From: Kappaphycus alvarezii
Taxonomy: Eukaryota; Rhodophyta; Florideophyceae; Gigartinales; Solieriaceae
DNA length: 64,000 bases
Assembly (NCBI GenBank): GCA_002205965.3
Contig: NADL03000673.1
Span: 1,736,001 to 1,800,000 of the forward strand
Direction of reading: 5' to 3'
The translations under genes and the position numbers were made by a program. Positions 22,533 through 33,399 of the stretch are shown here, one piece after another (positions within the stretch are counted from its first letter, which is position 1; the number at the start of each line of letters is the position of its first letter). A model generated the notes under the pieces. The model saw only the letters and a program-made list of their open reading frames with translations, did not search any database and was not told where the DNA came from.

Positions 22533-23775
22533 TCAAGTCGGAGGTGCCGCGCGGGCCACCTCCAACATCTCTGGTATGCTCTCTATCTTTACCTTACCAC
22601 TCGCCCTCCCTGCTTCCCGCCCTCGCCTCCTTTCTTCGGCGTCTATCCGCTCCCATCCCTCCCACGATACTACCGCCACGCCCCTATCTCGCAACCAGTG
22701 TTCCAACCCCGGTCGCCTTGGTCCCTCCGCAATGCCCGGTAATCCTCTCACCACTTCCTCGGCGTCCCAGCGATTATCCCCAATGATACCCCTTGCTGCC
22801 CCATTCGCCCACCCTACCCGATACCCCTCCCCTCCCCCTGATTCATACCCCAAACTCAGAAAAACTGCGGCACTTTTCTGTACCTCTTCACCATTATCGG
22901 CAACCCTCAGCCCCATCTCCACAATATCATCAGTGCCCTTTCTGAAAGCGGTTGGTGACCTTCCAAACGTCAACCTCAGTACCTTGCCGCTGGTGGCTTT
23001 TTCGACGCTCTTCTCTTTTAGCAACTTCAACATTCGTTTTCCAGACCTGCTCACCTCCGTTTCCATAGCATCTTCGACAGCCTTTTTTTCACACTCTGTC
23101 TGTACTCCCTCTACTCCAGTCATTAATTCCCTTAACGCCGCAGTTGTCCACTTTGCTCCCTCAGGTCCCCTCCTGCCAACCACCGTCACTCTTCTTACAT
23201 CTGCCTGCTGCAAAACCTTTAACGCCCTCTCTGATACATCTGTATCGGAAAACTCACTCGGATCTCGTAGTAAGACGCGGGCTACGTCCAATGCCACGTT
23301 TCCCATACCCACGACACATACCTCGTTCGCCTGCACAATTCGCTCCTCAAGTTGTACCCGTACAGTTTCCTGTATTTCTGGATGTCCATTCATCCATTGC
23401 GCAAAGAGGTGTGCTCCAAATACCCCCCTTCTGGAGGGAGTTCTATTCCGTGTAACTGCCGGGAGCAATGGCTCCAGTGGCGATGATGGTGATGTGGTAC
23501 AAGGATGTGAGTAATGGATATGGGAGAGATGTATTGGGACCAGCAGGAACATTACCGAGGAAAGAGAGTCGCGAACGATTTTGAAGGATGAAGTTTGAAA
23601 ATTGAGAGATGGCGTTCTTGGTGTGCGGATGGTCTGGCGAGACACCATACCGGATAAGTCCAAATGGCGTAGGAAGACGATCGAGGAGATCGACATGGAT
23701 AATGGGATAGCGAGAAAGAAGAGCTCGGGCGGCGTACAAACCGGCAGGACCAGCACCGACTACCGCAGCACGCAT
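22533..23775 (-). CDS. NADPH:adrenodoxin (ferredoxin) oxidoreductase-type flavoprotein
   Basis: FAD enzyme that passes electrons from NADPH to a mitochondrial [2Fe-2S] ferredoxin, used in Fe-S cluster, haem or sterol metabolism. The N-terminus has the FAD-binding motif VVGAGPAGLYAAR, then DRLPTPFGLIRYGVSPDHP, which is diagnostic of the family. The second part has the NADP-binding segment VVGMGNVALDVARVLL, VGRRGPEGAKWTTAALREL and an LSLGYES segment. About 414 residues, slightly short compared with typical 450-490. The first 110 residues are in one frame and the rest in another; two missing bases near 23415-23455 (one in an A run, one in a G run) would account for it. No clear targeting peptide precedes ATG 23775, and a Tc1/mariner end lies only 57 bases upstream, so the original promoter or 5' coding end may have been displaced. 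Confidence 0.85.
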
Positions 23776-23832
23776 TATCTAAGGTCGGATGATCCCGGTG
23801 ATGAAACCCGGTAAGCCGTGGCTTGAGTGGTA

Positions 23833-23861
23833 CAGTGCCGGAAATGGTTATAAAGCCATCG
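23833..23861 (+). repeat. Left terminal inverted repeat of the Tc1/mariner element
   Basis: Begins CAGTGCCGGAAATGG; its complement is found at 25353-25381 as CGGTGCCGGAAATGG when read inward. Confidence 0.92.
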
Positions 23862-24145
23862 GTTTTTTTATACCTCGACTTCAAAAAAGGATAAATTAAA
23901 AAACAAAACTGCTCGAAAATATTCTTTTTGGTATCTCAATCATGTCCCAAAATAATTTGTAAATCGAATAAAATGTTTTTTATTTCTTTCAAATTCGGCT
24001 ACCCCGGGGTCTGAAGACTCCATGAAGCCACGCCATTTCAAACCCATTTCCCGCCAATCTGGAGAACTAGAGGACAAACCCTCATACCTAACAACTCTCC
24101 CCGAAACCTCCGACGGCATCCGACGCCATTACGGCAAACTTCAAC

Positions 24146-25155
24146 ATGCCTCGGGGAAAAAGTCCAACGGAATTTGAGAAAGGGCAAATTAATGCCCTCC
24201 ACAGCCAAAAGATGTGTAAGAGGGCAATTACAGAGCGCCTCAATCGCTCAAAAGACGTCGTGCGCAACTATATTCGACTCCAAGCGCAATATGGAGTTAA
24301 AAAACGCGACGGGGAAAACAAAAATGACGGAGAGATCGTACCGCCTTCTGATAAGGGAGGCTTCCAACCAGGATAAGTCTTCATCCGACCTCAGAACTGC
24401 CCTTTATTTTACCTGTCTCTGATAGACGAGTCCGTCAGCTCCTGAATGGGAGCGGTTTATTCCAATTCAAGCGGATGAAACAGGGCCCCGCTATGACTCC
24501 AACCCATAAACAAACATGTGTCGAGTTTGCAGACTCCCATGTGACATGTAATCACCAGCAGTGGCGCCGAGTCGTGTTTAGCGATGAAAAGAAATTTAAC
24601 CTAGACGACCCCGATGGATGGGCTTCGTACTGGCACTGCTTAAAGGAGGAGGAAGCTATTTTCTCTACTAGGCAGCATGGAGGGGGTTCGGTGATGGTTT
24701 TAGCTGGGTTTTCTATGTCCGGCAAGACGTCATTGGCTATATTGTCAGGTCGCCAGAACTCAAGGGACTACAATGCAACTCTTCAGAGTTTTTTGCTTTT
24801 GTTCGCGGCTAAAAAGCACCAATCAAACTGGATCTTTCAGCAGAACGGGGCTTCTATCCACACGTCAAAGCATACCAAGGAGTGGTTTGCTGCGAATAAT
24901 CTGGCGGTTTTGGCGTGGCCTGCGAAGTCGCCGGACCTCAACCCAATAGAAAATCTATGGGCAAATCTATGGGCAATACTGGCAAGGCGTGTCTACAAGG
25001 AGAAAAGGCAATTCGGTTCGGTCGCTGAATTGGTTCAGTGTTTGGAAATGTGCTGGGATGAAATTGACCACTCGATTCTTGTTTCTTTGGTGAATTCGCT
25101 TCCCCGGCGCTGTGTGAAGGTGCTCAGGGTGAGAGGGGGACAAACGGGGTACTAG
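24146..25155 (+). pseudogene. Tc1/mariner transposase, broken
   Basis: The first frame (24146-24376) has the N-terminal helix-turn-helix (PRGKSPTEFEKGQI...AITERLNRSKDVV). The second (24475-25155) has the DDE catalytic domain: VVFSDEKKF with the first Asp, QQNGASIHTS where the second Asp is expected, and SPDLNPIENLW with the third acidic residue. The second position reads Asn-Gly instead of Asp-Asn. Stops and a frame change separate the two halves near 24376-24440. Likely unable to move itself. Confidence 0.88.
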
Positions 25156-25352
25156 TTTCGATGTTACCCTTGTTGAAATGATGTGGCTTTATACTGTCTT
25201 CCGACCCTGAAGTAGCCGAATCGACAAAAAATTAGAACTTTTTTACTCAAATTGCAAAAACTTTTGGATCTGATAAATGAACTAAAAGGAATCGCTTTGG
25301 ACATTTTTTTCTGTTAATTTAACGTTTTTTAAAGTCCATATTTTAAACAAAT

Positions 25353-25381
25353 CGATGGCTTTATATCCATTTCCGGCACCG
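25353..25381 (-). repeat. Right terminal inverted repeat of the Tc1/mariner element
   Basis: Mirror of the left repeat with two differences, followed by TA. Confidence 0.92.
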
Positions 25382-25383
25382 TA

Positions 25384-26399
25384 GTACATAGCGTAGAGAT
25401 CTTACATACTGTACTGTAATGTACTGTTACAGAACTTACACTACCCTTTATTTCAAAGAGGAATGCCAGATTATAGTCCTACGGTCTTTACAGAGTGCAA
25501 GTGTCGATGAGCGGTCAATTTTGGAGTGCAGTGCAGTGAACACCGTCAAGCTTGCGAATTTCAGATGTTGTCGCCTCGCTACGATCGTGAAAAACGACCA
25601 GGAACACCATGTCAATGTATTGCTCATTGGTTTTGCGTTTCTGTGAGTTTGTTTATGTTTGTGCTACTCATTGAATGTATGCCGCCGTGCAAAGCTCATT
25701 TATAGTCCCACTAGTGAACGTGGGATAATTTCATCTTGAATTTATGTTTACCTACAGGCGACCGTGGGGAAATTATGGTATGGTGCATAATTATAGATTC
25801 ATGTCCCCCCTCGTCCTTTTTCGTGAACTTACGATTCCCCAGAAGCGACTATTGACGAGTAATGCTGTCAATGTGTGTTTCCCAGAAGCGTTTGTGGGAT
25901 AGTTTAGTCTAAAATGAAAGTTTTCGCATCGATCGGTCGTGGTCTATTAGGAATGAAAGCATTTGCATCGACCGGTCGTGGTCTATTCTGATGTTCTCAA
26001 CGGACTAGTGTGAGAGCTTGTTGGTACTGAAGACGGGGCTGTGAGCGGCACCGGATTAAAGCGGCTAAGGGAAGAGAGCTAGACTCGGAAGCCCAGCAAT
26101 CGTGGTGATTCGAGACTTGCCAATAATGCATCTGTATCCTGTACGTAGAAAATGGAGAAATATTCGATCCACGTACCTTCCATAAAGGCTAATATTTGGA
26201 CACATATCATAAGACTAAAATTAAACCAGCCTTTAAGTTGTGATTTTCTGCGCTTTTTGAACTAATGAGACAGTCATTGAACGGCGGTTTAGGTTGAAAC
26301 CATTTCCACCCAAATCAGCCAAGTGGCTGCCAACCAATCGCAATTTACTGTAAATCTATCCTTGACCCAGAATTTCAATATATGGCCCAACTTTGGACA
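25384..26399. other. Intergenic, no gene seen
   Basis: No supportable coding region. Contains TACTGTAC words near 25405 and a 39-bp tandem duplication listed separately. Confidence 0.5.
25913..25990 (+). repeat. Tandem duplication, 39 bp x 2
   Basis: Units 25913-25951 and 25952-25990, both beginning AATGAAAG and carrying CGGTCGTGGTCTATT, with a few differences. Confidence 0.8.
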
Positions 26400-27300
26400 C
26401 ATTTTGCATCCCCCTCGCCAACCTCCATCGCATTCTGAAGAGCTGTGAAGACCATCCCAGCAGCAAACTAGAAGCTGCAGATGGGTGTTCGCCTCACTGC
26501 GGGCACTAGCACTCTCCGCCCTAGCAGCTTTAGTTTCCTTTCTCCGAGCGGCGGCTTTCTCCCTCAACGAAAGGACCAAAGACTTGCCAAACTCGTCCCC
26601 ACGCTTTTTTATATCTGCGGCTCTCTCTCAGGCGGCGGCCTTCGTTCTCTTTCGGTGGCCTTGTTGCTTTTTTCTGGGCCTGCTCTGCTCGTCTGCGCTC
26701 AGCCTCTTCCTCCCGCTCGACTCGCTTATCTTAACGAGCCTGTTGCGCTCCCTCCTGCTTTAAAAATTTCTCCGGACGTCCTTTAAGTGCTGCTTCACAA
26801 GCTGGCCGAGCGTCACGCACTCTGCAGCCGCGCTTGCTGGGTAAAGAACTCTCTTCGAAACGTTCGTGCTCGTCTCCGTAGGGCACGATTGTGAGGAGCT
26901 GGCAAAGGATAGCTGCACGATATTTTTCACCGTCTAATGATGCCGGAGAACTGTCGACACCGTTTGTAACTTCAGGGAGATTGGTTCCGCGGTGTTGAAG
27001 ATGGCGGCGACCTCTTCATATGTTACTCTATCAAATTCCCTGGGACGAGCGGCACCGACACGAGACGTAATCCCTGGGTTCTCCAATTTAGCCTTCTCCT
27101 TCTTCGTCTTCGCGTTGAGCACTTCATACGTCTTGCGGAATTGTTTGGCAAAGTTTTTGTCGAAGGGAAAGATCCCCGTCACTTTGAAAGAAGAAGAGAC
27201 GTGGGCACACCCTCTCGTCGCCTGGAGGCTTGTTCTTCTGCTCTTGAAAGTTGACGTTTGCTCTTCACGGCTTGTTGGTGCATCGAGTCCGGCATGAAGA
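26400..27300 (-). mobile_element. DDE transposase C-terminal remnant, pogo/Tigger-like
   Basis: On the minus strand, FKVTGIFPFDKNFAKQF (about 27130-27190) resembles the segment after the DDE domain in pogo/Tigger and related transposases (AFRKTGIYPFN). It is followed by a charged Lys/Arg/Glu/Ala-rich coiled-coil-like tail down to about 26480, as in those families. Frame interrupted. Family assignment is tentative. Confidence 0.4.
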
Positions 27301-28201
27301 TGGAGAAGTGAGAAGGGATGCGGGGGGAATGGGAGGTAGTGCAGTAGTCAGAGGCAAATTTGTGCGAGTGTTAGGATAAAGAACAGTCTTCTTTTTATGG
27401 TAAATTTCGTTTCAAGGTACTTTGGAGGGCGATAATAGGCTGGGCGACAATCTTGGATGGGTTTCGGCAGGGTGTTTCGGAGCCAAATATTTGGCGGGAA
27501 GCCGTCCAAAAATTAGCCATGTCCAAAATTTAGCCATTGTGGAAGGTAATCACATGAATCAGACTGTTGTTGACTCGACAACTGCGCATCGGAAAAAAGT
27601 TGACGTCAAATGGGTTCTACGGTATACATCATGATACTGTGCAGTACATATACTGTATGACATCTTTTGTTGAAACAGCGTCTGCACGGTACACAGAGGG
27701 TAGAAGATATAGAATTTACCCATTCATAGTGTGAGAGCTGTTTGTAGGGCAGTAAAAAATTATTTCCGGTAAAAAAACCTAAAATTCAAAACAAAGTTTG
27801 AACAATTTTGCGAAAAATTCCCCCATTCTTGCAAGTCACTTATCTTTGAAAGCGCCTGGATCTGCAACTAGCCACTCATAGAACATCAAACATTGCAAAA
27901 ACCTCTACAATGGAGTTCTATCATGAAAATGGGGTTCTATCATGAAAACTGGGGAAAAAGGGTTTCAATCCAAGAAGTAGGGCTCGAATGACCCAATTCG
28001 GACTTTCAAGCAATTTTCCCAGGAACCTAGTATTAAGATATAGGTCTTTCAAAAATTTGCAATAAATGAAAATTCTAATCACAACCATGAAGCAGTTATC
28101 CAACTGTAACTATTAATTAAATTTATCTTTGATCTTCCATAGACACGACACCATCTATTAGTAGCTTCTTCTTAGATTCCTTCACCTTCAAAATCAGAAA
28201 T
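27301..28201. other. Spacer, no gene seen
   Basis: AT-rich. A short 20-bp tandem repeat containing GTTCTATCATGAAAA occurs near 27908-27947. No coding region supported. Confidence 0.5.
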
Positions 28202-29682
28202 ATGTCAGAACAAAGCAATGAAATATTCCCTTTTTGCGAGGATGAAGATGGCCATGAAGGCCCACAACGCCTTGATCGAAGTACTGGCAAAAATTCGAGC
28301 GGGTTGGTCTTGTTGGAGTGTCTGTGTCACTACGAGCTACAAATTTTTCATAATTTCCAAGTCAAGTTGGCATCGCTGGAGCAAACTGGGAGAAACACAG
28401 ATAAGGCAAAACAAGAATGGTTCTTTCTTTACTACTTCGGAAAGACCGAACCGCGTGACAATTTTCTCATTGGAACAAGAAAAAAAATGTTTGTCCTTTT
28501 CCGCTTAAACTGGCGAAAGAACCCGTCGTTGCCAATTGAGACATATCTAACATCGCAAATAAGTACCAAGATGAACCAGAAAGGAATGGAAAATAATTTT
28601 CACGCCTAAGTCAAGCGAAAATTTCTCGTTTCTGGCTTCGTAGCGTTCTGAAGCGCAATTCTAAAAAATTTAGCACCTACATCGCTCGTTCCGTGGATCA
28701 GCTTCGTATCCAATGTTTTGACGCTAAAACATTAACTACTATTTTGCGCAAGTTGAGTTGGTGTACAGGATCTTACAATATTAAGGCCCCTCATCAAGTC
28801 TACAATCTAGATGAAAAGGACTTTTCTCCTGAGCGAAACTTATTAGGAAAAAAGCGTAAGCGCGTAATCGTATCTGTCAGAGTTAAAGAAAATTTTTTCG
28901 AGAGTTACTTTTCAATTTGTAAACCGCATATCTTTTATATTGTGCGTGAGCGGTACACGCTAATACGTCGCTCCCGGTGCAGTTTTCAAGGGGAGTCAAG
29001 AACCAAGTCTAAAAGATGGAATATGTCCGGAGAGGGTGTCTTATTTGATGCCTGAAGGATGGGTTGCATTTTGGCGACCTGATATAGGCAGTTTCGATGG
29101 GCATGTGCTCCATAAATGTATGTCTCGCTTTATCAAATCTGTTCGAACTTTACAACCTGTTGAAGGGTTGGTTGTTTTGTTTTTTGATGCATGCTTCTCC
29201 TATTTGATGTCAAGTGCAATTGAGGAGGCAAGAAGGGCGCCAATTGCGTTAGTTTCGTTGCCAGCACAGACATGAGAACGCTTTAAACCTTTTGATATAT
29301 CCGTTTTTGGGCCTTTCAAACACTATGCGAATGACGCCGTCATAAAAATTTCGTTAACATACGGATGTCAGTTGTCAGCAGGGTTGGCAAAATTGCATGG
29401 AAAAAATGTTTGGGATTCCATTCAAGTAAGATTAAAGACGGCCACCACGCAGAAAAATATCTTGGACGGGCTTAAAAAGGGTGACCTTTGGCCACTAAAT
29501 TTGAATTCCGTAGCATGATTACGTGTTTGAAGTCAAATCCCTGTAAGGAAAAGATATCATTTCACGAAATTCTTCAGGCCACAGGGATAAATAATGTTCG
29601 AAAGATGCGGGAATGTCTTCTTGATCCTAAAGTGAAGGCTGGATTTGTTGACACTGCAATGGTTTTTAGGTATCCCGTTTAG
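28202..29682 (+). pseudogene. pogo/Tigger-like DDE transposase remnant
   Basis: Plus-strand pieces in order: an N-terminal region with a helix-turn-helix-like stretch (about 28250-28300), VYNLDEKDFS (about 28798-28827), which matches the first catalytic Asp region (NVDETGF), then LVVLFFDACFSYL (second Asp region, about 29170) and KPFDISVFGPFKHYA (about 29288-29330), which matches the conserved QPLDVSVFGPFK. A C-terminal piece with INNVRKMRECLLDPKVKAGF follows to 29682. Stops and frame changes between pieces show it is dead. No terminal inverted repeats found by eye. Confidence 0.65.
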
Positions 29683-30139
29683 ATATCATTAGACTTCTGA
29701 AGTCTCCAGAAGAAGACAGGCGTGAAGAAAAGGCAGAGAATAAGCTGAATTAGGAGTAAAAAAGGGCGCAATAGGAGGCGCAGCAGGGTCAAAGAAGGGC
29801 CTGGATTGATGCAATGGCTGGGTCGAAGGCCGAAGACCGCAACGAGCGCTATGGAAAAAAGTCACTCAAGCCGAGAACTCTAAAATAACGCGTATAGATT
29901 ATTAGAAACCGCTTAGAGTAAAAGAAAGCTGCCGAGAAAAGGCAAATGTTCTAAAAATAATAAATCTTTCACATAATTCCCTTTCTTTAATAATTCTCAA
30001 AAGTTAGATCTATCCAGATGTTCCACGTAGGCCACGTGCATTACAGAATGGGCAGAGATGTAAGACCACACTCTACTACGTACCGAGGCGCTTTTACTTT
30101 AAATGCGCGGACGAATCACACCATGGGAAGTGTGATGTC
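29683..30139. other. Spacer with charged low-complexity remnant
   Basis: The first part still reads as a Lys/Glu/Arg/Ala-rich tail in broken frames, likely the end of the preceding transposase. Nothing else seen. Confidence 0.4.
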
Positions 30140-32160
30140 AGGCAGCAGTTGACTGCAATAAATTCGTCCAGCAATTGGATAGTCTCGAGAGCGGGTACAC
30201 TCAGGAATTCGAAGGCAACAAGGCGGAAATCGAGGCCAGGGTCGTTGTCTGGGCAGTCAATTGGAAGTAATATCTTCGCTCGTAGTTCTATTCGCTCGCC
30301 TTACTTAATTCCTCTATCGGACCCTCGAAAGTCTGGTTCAACTAAGACGACTACTTCCTTTCCATTAGCTCTGATGATTACAGTGTCCGTGCCAAAGTCC
30401 ATCGGCCCCTTGAGCGCCTTTAACGTTGGGTAGCCTATGATGATATCGAACGGGATGTTATCGACCACTAGGTACTCGAGTTTTACAGTCAAGTCGTCAA
30501 TAGACGTAGGCGTATGAGATACGACACCAATACAGTCATGGACAATACCGTTTGCCACTGTAATTTTCCGGTTAATGTCTTCAGGAATTAAACAATTTTT
30601 TTGCGAGAATTGTTTTGACATTATATCTGGGACAGCCCCGGAATCCAGTAAAGCCCTCGCTTCTGTGCCAAAGACACGTAGCTTAGCGAAGCGTAAAAGT
30701 TTGTCTGGGACCGATTCCGGCCTCAGTTGCTCCATCTGAGTTATAGAGGATGCTTTAAAACTTGGAGGCTTCCCACGGATTCGGTGGACAATTTTCTTTT
30801 CATCGTCAGCCTCACCCCTTAGCAGTTGACCGAACGTCAGTCCGCGACTGGCACCTGAAAACCCGGCGAGCAATTCATAACGAGTGACATACTTCTGCAA
30901 CTGTCGAACCGCTGCCCTCTTTGATCTTTTCACCGATTTCGATTTTTTTAAGTGTATTGGCCAGGATCGATGTTGCTTTTTTAAAGGGTGGAATTAAAAG
31001 AGGCCTGGTCACCAATCTTGGGATTGAGAAATCAGATCCATCCTCATAAAGATCTTGTTTCGGAAAAGCTTGCTTATCTGATATCCTTTTAGTCGATTTC
31101 ACGGCTTCTGGCTTGCTCCAAGATTCTTCCACTAACCAGATCTTCTTCTGAGGTGTGCTTACTTTCCTCTTTTTCCGGTGAATTCAACCTTTCTCCCCAC
31201 TTTTGTCCAGCATTTCGTCTTCGAGTGACCCAACTTATGGCAGATGGTGCAACGGATGCGCAGTCCGGGGACCTCGGGCTACTGGTGGCCCCATGACCCG
31301 GCTCTTGGCAGGGAGAGCAGAGTTCCTCTCCTAGTTGTGCCACTGCAGGCACGACAATGAGCTTGTCCGATTCTCTCTTTTTTGTCAAGCAAGTTGAGCT
31401 TAGAGAGATCCTCCGCTAAAGAATCCACCTCATACTCAATGTTTCTGGAAGGGATATCCGGGCGAACTAATAGTCTCGCTGGTGCCACATACTGCGGGGC
31501 GTTCTTGGATCCAGAATCTACGAAGTCCAAATAGTTACACGTAGAATCTTTGAATGCTTGGAGCATTCCTGCGTAATCTGTTTCGCCTCTTAAAGCTATA
31601 AACTGTGCCATATCGATGTTTACAACCGTTCGAACTTAGTAGCCCATACTTTGCCCTGTCGTTGAAACCATATTTTTCGTAAAGAGTTTCGATGTTTTTC
31701 CGTGACTCCGGGATATCACATATAACTAAAGCAGCTTCGATATCTTGAATAATGATGTCTTGCGGCTCCTTCGATGCATTGAGGCTATCAATGGTTTTCT
31801 GTTTTACCAGATCATAGTTCTTCATTTCTTTTTCAAGCGAACTGTCTCTCACGAAAGTTTCATAGTAGAAGTTAAACTCTGATTTTTCCAAGTGCGCGAG
31901 TAGGTTCTTTGCCTTTTCTTCATCTGCCTTCCCTGCCATGAACAAATTCTCGAAGTAGAAAAAGAACCTATGAACATCCACAGTACCTTCCAAGAATTGT
32001 ATTCTCTGTGTGGAGGTTGTGGTATTAAAGGAGGGCTTATTCCCCATCCCCAATCGGACCATGGGTGGTATTGAATGCGTTAGCCTCTGGAGTTTTTTTT
32101 TCGTGAAGTTTTCGCTTTCTTTTCTGTTTTTCAATGCAATTGGCCCTTCGATAAATACGA
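30140..32160 (-). mobile_element. LTR retrotransposon fossil, gag and protease region
   Basis: Minus-strand fossil, probably Ty3/gypsy-like. A gag-like region lies at about 31535-32134, then a Cys/His-rich part, then a retropepsin-type aspartic protease (ALLDSGAVPDIMS, near 30640; IIIGYPTLKALKG near 30420). No reverse transcriptase or integrase and no LTRs found. Broken in several places; appears old. Confidence 0.7.
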
Positions 32161-33399
32161 CGATTATTTCACCGGGTTACTGAAGCGGGTGGTCGGGATG
32201 AATTGGTGTTTGAGGTAGACGTGGGTGTCAATCTTGTCTTGAAATCCGATTCGGATGTTGACTTGGGTTCCTATCTTCCAACCTCGGTATCTCGCTGGCT
32301 CTCTCCGCACTTCAACTTTTCCAACTCCCGATCGATGGCCCTTGTCAATCTCTACGAATCTTTCCCGTAGTTCTCGTCTAGCTACGGGGACGTGTCCTGA
32401 ATGTCCTTTTTCTCGTAACTGGGCCTTATACAGAGGGATCGAATATTGAAAATGGTTATAATCTGTTCGCAATCGGACAGAAAGGCAAATCTAAGAGACT
32501 TTTTGGTTTCCTGTCGGATTGGGATAACTCGCACCACTGCAAACCTTTGACGATATACCAGGTTGGGGGTGGGCGCACACCAGGTAATCGATGGTTGAAC
32601 CGGTTGTTGATGTCCACCGGTCAGGCTGTAGCTTCAGACACGGGTCTATATAGACAGCTCAAATTTTCAAAATGCCTGTAAAAAGTACTAAAATAATATT
32701 TTTTTATCAGAAAACAGTCCCAATGGTAGTGAAATCTCGAAATTTTCTCCCGTGTCATCATCCTTACTGTCGCCGTGTAATAATTCGTACCACAAAATGG
32801 TGCGCACGATGCGTTACCATGCTGTCCACAAATTATGATAAAGTGTTCAATTCTGTCGCCGTGTAATAATTCGTACCCCAAAATGGTGCGCACAATGCAT
32901 TAATATGCTGCCCACAAATTATGGCACAGTGTATAGTGGTGTGAATTGAAACAGAGCTCAGGACAAGACAGAAATGGACATGGATTACCAGATGGTAGTG
33001 TCGCGCTACGGTTGAGAGGTTCTCATATTGTTACTCTAAGAAAATTTACAGTACCGTTTTCGTGCGTGCGGTATATCTATTGTGTGCCGCCTCGTTACGG
33101 TCTCCAACCACCGATACAAGCCAGAGAGTGAAGTTTTAACACCTTCTAAGCCCCTGGCCGTTGTCTCACTGAGATGTTTAGGCCCGGCCCTCTTCAATAA
33201 AAGAATACTTGATTTTCTCTATCCCTATCCAACCCCTCCTACCTACGCTCTCCTGATAACTGCCCCTGGTCGCACAAGGATACAGTAGTGAGGTCTCGAA
33301 GCAGTAAGCACGACAATCCGGATTCATTTGCTACTTTGATTCCTGTTTCCTTTCTTCCCCACCGAACCTCTTCCTATTGTCTCACTTAAGGCTAATCTC
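32161..33399. other. Spacer between two LTR fossils
   Basis: No gene supported. Contains an 86-bp tandem duplication. The part near 33140-33290 could be LTR or leader of the following copia element, but no matching copy was found downstream. Confidence 0.35.
32767..32938 (+). repeat. Tandem duplication, 86 bp x 2
   Basis: Units 32767-32852 and 32853-32938, both starting CTGTCGCCGTGTAATAATTC, with about ten differences. Confidence 0.85.

Larger units (their letters stand above)
23833..25381 (+). mobile_element. Full-length Tc1/mariner-type DNA transposon
   Basis: Bounded by 29-bp terminal inverted repeats (23833-23861 and 25353-25381, two mismatches) and flanked by TA on both sides (23831-23832 and 25382-25383), the classic target duplication. 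Total 1549 bp with one transposase region on the plus strand. Both ends are easy to define, so it inserted as one unit, directly upstream of the reductase gene. Confidence 0.92.

Noticed and set aside
26481-26786. Plus-strand hydrophobic Leu/Ala-rich frames that look like membrane proteins
   Set aside because: They are the antisense of a charged Lys/Glu/Arg-rich minus-strand tail of a transposase remnant; the hydrophobicity is a reading artefact.
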